NCBI GenBank assembly: GCA_023423995.1
Contig: JAFAEL010000044.1
Location: forward strand, 1 to 5,557
Direction: 5' to 3'
Origin: Pseudomonadota bacterium
Lineage (GTDB): Bacteria > Pseudomonadota > Alphaproteobacteria > Rhizobiales > Beijerinckiaceae
Length of the DNA stretch: 5,557 nucleotides
Below are positions 1-5,557 of this stretch, piece after piece. The stretch's first letter is position 1; each line of letters opens with the position of its first letter. Under the pieces are notes generated by a model that did no database searches, was not told the DNA's origin, and saw nothing but the letters and a program-made list of their open reading frames with translations. The position numbers and the translations under genes are program-made.

Positions 1-1143
1 GCTCAGCGCATCGTGCGCGAGGAGCTTCTACCGCTCGAGCAAGAGTACCTCGCCAGTTCCAATCACAGCTACGGCCTGCCGCCGATCACCAATCTTCGCG
101 AGGTCTTTCCGCAGGCGACGGTCGAGCGGCTGATCAAGATCTCGCGCGACGCCGGTCTCTGGTACCTGATGGTCCCTGAGGCGCATGGCGGCTCCGGCCT
201 CGGGATGCTTGCCCAGGTCGCGATTCTGGAGGCCTTCAACTATTCGGTCGTGCCATTTCCCTTCGCGAACGTTCCGAACATTCTCTACGAGTGTCGCGGC
301 GAGCAGGTAGAGCGCTATCTGAAGCCGGTCATCGAAGGCGAGAAGACGACCTGCTTCGCGCAGACCGAGCCGAATGCCGGCTCCGATCCGGGCGGAATGA
401 TGCAGACCCGCGCGATCCCGGACGGCGACGGCTGGATCCTGCGCGGAACCAAGATGTGGATCTCGAACGCGCACGAGAGCGACATCATCCTGGTCCAGGC
501 GGTCAGCGATCCCGAAAAGCGCCAGCGCGGCGGCATCACGATGTTCGTTCTCGACCGGCACACGCCGGGCGTGCAGATCGACGAGAAGGGCCTCGCGACA
601 TGGCTCGGCTCCCGCGCCTCCCAGTACGTCGTCAATTTCGACGACGTCCGCGTCGGTCCCGAGAACGTGCTCGGCGGCGTGGGACGCGGCTTCAGCCTCG
701 GCCAGCGCTGGCTCACGATCCATGACCGGTTGCTGCGCGGCCCATACGCGCTCGGCAAGATGCAGCGGGCGCTCGACATGTCGGTCGAGTGGGCGAAGGC
801 CCGGTCGACGTTCGGGAAGCCGATCGCCGAAAGGCAGGCGATCCAATGGAAGCTGGTCGACATGTATGTCGACACCCAGGCGCTGCGCTCGATGGCTTAC
901 GAGATGGCGGCCCGGGCCGATACCGGCGAGGATGTCCGGAGCGAGGCGGCGCTGGTGAAGATGTGCGCCGGCGACTGGGGCGCCCGCTGCATCGACCACG
1001 CCATCCAGGTCCATGGCGCCATGGGCGAGTCGCTCGAGCTGCCGCTCACCTATTTCTACCGCATGCTCCGCCACGCCCAGATCGGCGGGGGGACGAGCGA
1101 GATCCAGCGCATTCTCATCGCCCGCAAGCTCCTCGGGAAGTAG
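1..1143 (+). CDS. acyl-CoA dehydrogenase family protein, 5' end outside the window
   Basis: FAD-dependent alpha,beta-dehydrogenation of an acyl-CoA thioester; electrons would pass to electron-transfer flavoprotein in the cytoplasm. The frame is open from base 1 (it reads AQRIVREELLP), so the GTG at 13 is internal and the N-terminus is missing; 380 residues are visible. Numbering codons from base 1: the first family signature is TEPNAGSDPGG (122-132), the flavin-side strand is GTKMWISNA (149-157), RSTFGKPI (268-275) carries the Arg that typically contacts FAD of the partner subunit, QVHGAMG is at 336-342, and the C-terminal motif is IGGGTSEIQR (361-370). The glutamate used as base in medium-chain enzymes is Gly363. 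The position used by isovaleryl-CoA and long-chain enzymes holds Asp242 (DRLLRGPYALG aligns with ERLVLAGGPLG of human isovaleryl-CoA dehydrogenase, recalled from memory). Substrate is unknown. The next gene starts 33 bases downstream on the same strand, so co-transcription is likely. Confidence 0.95.
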   Translation, partial: AQRIVREELLPLEQEYLASSNHSYGLPPITNLREVFPQATVERLIKISRDAGLWYLMVPEAHGGSGLGMLAQVAILEAFNYSVVPFPFANVPNILYECRGEQVERYLKPVIEGEKTTCFAQTEPNAGSDPGGMMQTRAIPDGDGWILRGTKMWISNAHESDIILVQAVSDPEKRQRGGITMFVLDRHTPGVQIDEKGLATWLGSRASQYVVNFDDVRVGPENVLGGVGRGFSLGQRWLTIHDRLLRGPYALGKMQRALDMSVEWAKARSTFGKPIAERQAIQWKLVDMYVDTQALRSMAYEMAARADTGEDVRSEAALVKMCAGDWGARCIDHAIQVHGAMGESLELPLTYFYRMLRHAQIGGGTSEIQRILIARKLLGK

Positions 1144-1163
1144 CGGGGGCCCCGGCCGACCGC

Positions 1164-1170
1164 AGGAAAG
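1164..1170 (+). promoter_or_regulatory. ribosome binding site of the ThDP enzyme gene
   Basis: AGGAAAG lies 6 bases before the ATG at 1177, a good Shine-Dalgarno match and spacing. It supports that start and shows the gene is translated independently although the upstream stop is only 33 bases away. Confidence 0.7.
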
Positions 1171-1176
1171 ACCATC

Positions 1177-2715
<1,539 letters not shown>

Positions 2716-2819
2716 GGTGCGGGCCCTCGACCCAGAACCCTCGGCGGACGTTAGCGACGAACAGGGCTCGATCAGATTTTCACCGATGACGCTACGCCCA
2801 ATCATTCTTGGATGCGCCT

Positions 2820-2849
2820 CAGGTGGCGATCGAAAGGCAAGGCCACCTG
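2820..2849. repeat. 8-bp perfect inverted repeat in the gap
   Basis: CAGGTGGC (2820-2827) and its exact reverse complement GCCACCTG (2842-2849) are separated by 14 bases. It lies 104 bases after the stop of the ThDP gene, and no T-run follows on either strand, so a classical intrinsic terminator is not supported. The surrounding 2716-2984 has no recognisable gene. It could be a protein-binding site, part of the element that left the recombinase remnant, or chance. Confidence 0.4.
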
Positions 2850-2950
2850 TGCGACGTGATAGTTGAAGCGGAAGATAAACGTCCCTTTTGAAGCAGGAGC
2901 TGACCCGGGCTGGACGGCCACGTTGGGCGCAGTGCGGTTGAGGTTTGACG

Positions 2951-2976
2951 GCTCCTCGACGCTCACGTCGAGGAGC
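2951..2976. terminator. strong hairpin just downstream of the recombinase remnant
   Basis: GCTCCTCGACG (2951-2961) pairs perfectly with CGTCGAGGAGC (2966-2976) around a CTCA tetraloop, giving an 11-bp GC-rich stem. Read on the minus strand it begins 9 bases after the stop codon of the recombinase remnant, the usual place for a transcription terminator. There is no U-tract on either side, so it may be a U-less terminator, an RNA 3' stabiliser, or an end structure of the former mobile element. The stem is seen directly; the role is inferred. Confidence 0.5.
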
Positions 2977-2984
2977 TATGCTGG

Positions 2985-3119
2985 TCAGACCTCAGTGCCT
3001 TCGGCGAGCATGAGCGCGTCCTTCACGTCCACTCCGAGGTAGCGCACCGTGCTTTCGATCTTCGAGTGCCCGAGCAGGATCTGTACAGAATGCAGGTTGC
3101 CGGTCTGCTTGTAGATAAT
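2985..3119 (-). pseudogene. C-terminal remnant of a tyrosine recombinase/integrase
   Basis: On the minus strand, 44 residues ending in a TGA at 2985-2987 read like the end of a phage-type integrase. The remnant starts IIYKQTGNL and contains [16 protein letters not shown], then ends DALMLAEGTEV. His18 would be the third-box histidine and Tyr27 the nucleophile that attacks DNA, at the normal 9-residue spacing. The catalytic Arg, the HxxR box and the whole N-terminal core-binding domain are absent, since the similarity stops abruptly at 3119 where GntR sequence begins in a different frame. It has no start codon or ribosome site of its own and cannot be active. This type of integrase is typical of plasmids and transposable or integrative elements in proteobacteria, so it marks past insertion or recombination. 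A hairpin follows its stop. Confidence 0.8.
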
Positions 3120-3352
3120 CGGGCCACCGCAAGTCCGCTCGCGGCAAGCCGCTGCAGAGCCTCGCGAACCGGTGTTCTCGACACGCCATAGCGCTCGGAT
3201 AACTCGCGTTCACCGAGACGATAACCCGGCCGAACCCGGCCACGAAGGATTTCCCCTTCCAGCTTGTTGGCAATTTCGCCGGAGAGAAAGACTTCGTCCC
3301 GCGCGGTGCGTGCTGAGTGACGGGGCCGTATCAGGGCGACGGCGCTCGGCAT
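3119..3352 (-). pseudogene. GntR-family transcriptional regulator, N-terminal fragment
   Basis: From an ATG at 3352 (minus strand) the frame encodes 78 residues with a complete GntR-type winged helix-turn-helix: [20 protein letters not shown] (26-45), [20 protein letters not shown] (46-65), then [13 protein letters not shown]. The RPG turn and the [17 protein letters not shown] recognition helix are hallmarks of the FadR/FCD branch. After Arg78 the wing and the whole ligand-binding and dimerisation domain (about 140 more residues in relatives) are missing, replaced by integrase DNA in another frame. The same frame runs on nonsensically to a TGA at 3023, so a 109-residue chimera could in theory be made, with a DNA-binding head but no sensor domain. 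The true start could lie slightly upstream, since the frame is open there. The fragment is divergent from the aminotransferase/CoxL unit, a common layout for a local regulator. Confidence 0.82.
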
Positions 3353-3499
3353 TGCGAGGGGCAGGGACCGGTCGAGCCATCTAGAATGCTTTCGACAAGT
3401 TGCCCCGCGTCAGGGCAAGCGCGTCGCGGGCCACTCGCGCATAGAGCGGGGGGTCGGAGATACAAAGATTCATCAGGCCGCCCCAGCAGTAATCTCTGC

Positions 3500-3528
3500 T
3501 GCATGCCAAATGAGCTTGCCTGCATGCA
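3500..3528. promoter_or_regulatory. paired TGCATGC palindromes, possible operator
   Basis: TGCATGCC (3500-3507) and the full palindrome TGCATGCA (3521-3528) share CTGCATGC and repeat with a 21-base step, about two helical turns. They lie in the 235-base gap between the divergent GntR relic and the aminotransferase start, 60 bases before the latter's ATG. Short palindromes in such gaps are often operators for FadR-type GntR dimers; the sequence is seen, the role is inferred. I could not define convincing -35/-10 boxes in the gap. Confidence 0.35.
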
Positions 3529-3539
3529 ATCGCACAGCT

Positions 3540-3565
3540 AGGGGCTGCGAGCCCTTTCCAAGGGC
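3540..3565 (+). promoter_or_regulatory. two overlapping, mutually exclusive hairpins in the aminotransferase leader
   Basis: AGGGGCT (3540-3546) can pair with AGCCCTT (3550-3556, one G-T pair, 3-base loop), and GCCCTT (3551-3556) can instead pair with AAGGGC (3560-3565, 3-base loop). The two stems share one arm and so cannot form together. They end 9 bases before the ribosome binding site of the aminotransferase. Short GC-rich stems arise easily by chance in this DNA, so a switching role is only a possibility. Confidence 0.25.
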
Positions 3566-3574
3566 CAGTACGAT

Positions 3575-3581
3575 GGAAGGA
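3575..3581 (+). promoter_or_regulatory. ribosome binding site deciding the aminotransferase start
   Basis: GGAAGGA lies 6 bases upstream of the ATG at 3588, which opens MRGFEGRNAHF, the expected N-terminus of this family. In-frame ATGs at 3510 and 3573 would add residues that do not look like family sequence and lack such a site. Confidence 0.65.
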
Positions 3582-3587
3582 TCGCCG

Positions 3588-4019
3588 ATGCGGGGCTTCG
3601 AGGGGCGGAATGCGCACTTCGACCGGCTCGTGAACACGCCGGGGCTGAAATGGCTGGGGCAGAGTACGAACCATGCCAAGCCGCACCCGGCCGTGCTCCA
3701 ATCGATGGAGCGCTGCATCCAGGACGAGGAGTTCCACATCTACGCTCCGCCGCCGAGCCTCGAGGAACTACGGGCCGGGATTGTTGCGGATCTCGAGCTG
3801 TCCGACCAGGTGGCGATAGTTTCGGACGGCGCCGCTTCCTCACTGTACCACGCCTGCCATACGCTGCTCGGACCAGGCGACGAGTTCATCACGATAGATC
3901 CCAGTTGGAACTCGCCGATGGCCTTCGCCCGCTCGGTCGGCGCGACCGCGCCGGCCGACCTGACCGATGGCGCAAACGTCCTGGCTGACGAGCTCTTCGC
4001 ACTGGCGGACGCTCCGTGA
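3588..4019 (+). pseudogene. truncated PLP-dependent class I/II aminotransferase, fused to a short foreign-looking tail
   Basis: The frame encodes 143 residues; intact aminotransferases of this fold have about 370-400. Residues 1-120 read as the N-terminal part: NTPGLKWLGQSTNH (16-29), YAPPPSLEELRAGI (52-65), SDGAASSLYHACHTLL (79-94, the loop that usually holds the PLP phosphate), then PGDEFITIDPSWNSPMAFAR (96-115). Just after SVGAT (116-120) the similarity ends. The last 23 residues, including DGANVLADELFALADAP, do not continue the fold. The lysine that binds PLP and the rest of the large domain are missing, so no aminotransferase activity is expected. The simplest reading is an in-frame deletion that joined this N-terminus to the C-terminus of the gene originally ahead of the molybdenum hydroxylase, or that removed the middle of one gene. 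The stop overlaps the next start (GTGA, 4016-4019), so translation could still couple the two. Good start and ribosome site suggest it may still be translated. Confidence 0.78.
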
Positions 4020-5557
4020 CTGCACCGCTCCCGAAGCTCGTCGGGCAGCCTGTCCGGCGCATGGAGGATGAGCGCTTTCTGACCGGACGCGGGCGCTTCG
4101 TCGACGACCTGCAGCCGGAAGGCTTGCTGCACGGCTTCGTTCTTCGCTCGCCGTACGCGCATGCCCGGATCGGCAGTCTGGATGCCGCCCCCGCGCGCGA
4201 GTTGCCGGGTGTGCGACTGGTGCTCACGGCCGCGCAGCTCGCCGGGAGCGGCCTCTCGGTCGTGCCGCTCGACTTTCCGCCGCCGGGCCACAGCTTCGAG
4301 ACGTGGCAAGCTCCGGCGCAGCCGGTCCTGGCTCCGGATGTGGTCCGGTTCGTCGGCGATCCCGTCGCCTTCATCGTTGCCGATACGCTCCTCGCTGCGC
4401 GGGACGCGGCGGAGGCGATCGAGATCGGATATGAGGATCTCGCGCCGGAACTCTCTCTCCGGGCGGCCGATGCGATCTTCTCGTACCAGGAGGGGAATGC
4501 CGGCGCGGTCGATGCGGCGCTCGCCCGGGCCGACCGGGTGATCCGGATCGAGGTCGCGAACAACCGGATCGATGCCGCTCCGATCGAGACGCGCGGCTGC
4601 CTCGGATCCTACAGCGACGAGAGCGGCTTCACGCTCCACGTCTCGACGCAGCGCGTACAGATCATCCAGCGTGCCCTGGCCGACCGCGTGTTCCGCGTTC
4701 CGCGCGAGCGCATTCGCGTCGTGGCGCCGGATACAGGGGGCGGCTTCGGCCAGAAGAACGGCCTCTACCCGGAATATGTGCTTTGCCTAGAGGCCGCTCG
4801 CCGCCTCGGTTGTCCGGTCAAGTGGATCGCGGACCGGACGGAGGCCCTTGCCGGCGACTGCCACGGGCGGGACAACCTCTTCGTCGCCGAGGCAGGTCTC
4901 GCTCGCGACGGCAGGATTCTCGCGATTCGAGCCGAGCGGCTCATGAACATGGGCGCCTATACGTCGTCGCGCGCCATGGTGCCCGTCGCGAACGGGCTCA
5001 CTCACCTGACCGGCGTCTATTCCGTTCCGGCCGCGCATGTGGCGGTGCGCGGCGTGTTGACGAACACGGCGACGACCTGCTCGTACCGCGGCGCGGGCCG
5101 GCCGGAAAACGTGTTCTGCTGCGAGCGGCTCATGGATACCATCGCGCGTGCGGTGGGACGCGATCCCGTCGCGCTGCGGCGCGCTAACCTGATCGGACGC
5201 GATGCGCAGCCCTGGACCTCGCCCCTCGGCACGACATTCGCTGGCGACGACTTCGATGCTCTGCTCGACCGGGCCCTCTCCGCCGTGGACCATCACAGCT
5301 TCGCCGAGCGGCGGAGACGGAGCGAGGAAAGAGGGCGGCTGCGCGGGTTCGGGATCTGCCTCTTCGCCGAGGACCTGCACGGCTCCGATGAGCCGATCCC
5401 GGCGCGACTGGAGCATGCGGAAGGCAAGCTCGTCCTCACGGTCGGCACGGGATCCGCGGGCCACGGCCACGAGACGAGCTTCCGCCAGATCCTCGCCGAC
5501 GCGCTCGGGCTTCCCCTGGAGCAGTTCGGCTTCGTTCAGTCAGACACTGCCGCGATG
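4016..5557 (+). CDS. molybdenum hydroxylase large subunit (xanthine dehydrogenase/CoxL form II-like), 3' end outside the window
   Basis: Molybdopterin-cofactor subunit of a xanthine dehydrogenase-type enzyme, which hydroxylates or oxidises a substrate with water and normally works with FAD (CoxM-like) and 2Fe-2S (CoxS-like) subunits. The frame is open without a stop for 514 codons to the window end; relatives have about 750-800 residues. The N-terminal LVGQPVRRMEDERFLTGRGR precedes the alpha/beta hammerhead domain (about 20-130). The cofactor-binding glycine motif TGGGFGQK is at 240-247 and SYRGAGRPE at 356-364. SYRGAGR matches the form II motif AYRGAGR rather than the AYRCSFR of true CO dehydrogenases, so CO oxidation is unlikely and the substrate is unknown. 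The GTG at 4016 is chosen because family sequence (GQPVRR) precedes the first ATG at 4061. It overlaps the preceding stop, and only a weak GGCGGA lies at 4004-4009, suggesting translational coupling. No partner subunit is seen upstream; they may lie downstream. Confidence 0.93.
   Translation, partial: MTAPLPKLVGQPVRRMEDERFLTGRGRFVDDLQPEGLLHGFVLRSPYAHARIGSLDAAPARELPGVRLVLTAAQLAGSGLSVVPLDFPPPGHSFETWQAPAQPVLAPDVVRFVGDPVAFIVADTLLAARDAAEAIEIGYEDLAPELSLRAADAIFSYQEGNAGAVDAALARADRVIRIEVANNRIDAAPIETRGCLGSYSDESGFTLHVSTQRVQIIQRALADRVFRVPRERIRVVAPDTGGGFGQKNGLYPEYVLCLEAARRLGCPVKWIADRTEALAGDCHGRDNLFVAEAGLARDGRILAIRAERLMNMGAYTSSRAMVPVANGLTHLTGVYSVPAAHVAVRGVLTNTATTCSYRGAGRPENVFCCERLMDTIARAVGRDPVALRRANLIGRDAQPWTSPLGTTFAGDDFDALLDRALSAVDHHSFAERRRRSEERGRLRGFGICLFAEDLHGSDEPIPARLEHAEGKLVLTVGTGSAGHGHETSFRQILADALGLPLEQFGFVQSDTAAM

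Noticed and set aside
1143..1176. GC-rich run after the acyl-CoA dehydrogenase stop as a terminator
   Set aside because: The GGGGGCCCC palindrome is short, has no loop or T-run, and lies directly before a good ribosome site; read-through into the next gene is more likely.
2985..3352. A functional fused GntR-integrase protein
   Set aside because: The two recognisable parts are in different reading frames, and both lack most of their essential domains.
3740..5470. Long minus-strand frames (3740-4639 and 4787-5470) opposite the molybdenum hydroxylase gene
   Set aside because: They are in codon register with the hydroxylase frame, and the second stops at a sense CTA codon at 4787. Composition is low-complexity and no family is recognisable.
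4016..5557. Aerobic CO dehydrogenase large subunit (true CoxL)
   Set aside because: The active-site loop reads SYRGAGR, not AYRCSFR, so the copper-binding Cys of CO dehydrogenase is absent.

Overview
The window is GC-rich throughout, and its third codon positions are strongly biased to G/C. This bias, the gene families present and the style of the integrase remnant suggest a soil-type proteobacterium, probably an alphaproteobacterium. The species cannot be fixed from the sequence alone. All three substantial genes lie on the + strand and look catabolic: an acyl-CoA dehydrogenase (5' end outside the window), a thiamine-diphosphate (ThDP) enzyme of the acetolactate-synthase-like group, and a molybdenum hydroxylase large subunit of the CoxL/xanthine dehydrogenase family (3' end outside the window). 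The last one has no stop codon inside the window, so it is easy to miss.

Layout. Bases 1-1143 hold the acyl-CoA dehydrogenase. A 33-base gap with a good ribosome binding site leads to the ThDP enzyme at 1177-2715, and these two probably form one transcription unit. Bases 2716-3587 contain no intact gene. On the minus strand this stretch carries the DNA-binding N-terminus of a GntR-family regulator (3352 down to about 3119), joined directly but out of frame to the last 44 residues of a tyrosine recombinase (3119 down to 2985). A strong hairpin follows the recombinase stop. The + strand resumes with a well-started but truncated class I/II aminotransferase (3588-4019). Its reading frame ends in a short unrelated-looking tail, and its stop overlaps the start of the molybdenum hydroxylase gene (4016 to the window end) in a GTGA arrangement.

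Interpretation. The two flanks look functional and the roughly 1.3 kb between them looks like a rearrangement scar. It holds three broken genes in a row: regulator, recombinase and aminotransferase. The regulator relic is divergent from the aminotransferase/CoxL unit. Two TGCATGC palindromes one 21-base step apart lie in the gap between them, so the lost regulator may once have controlled the + strand unit. I see no convincing new multi-gene system. The most unusual points are the mosaic scar and an acyl-CoA dehydrogenase whose usual catalytic glutamate is Gly, with an Asp at the alternative base position used by isovaleryl-CoA and long-chain dehydrogenases.
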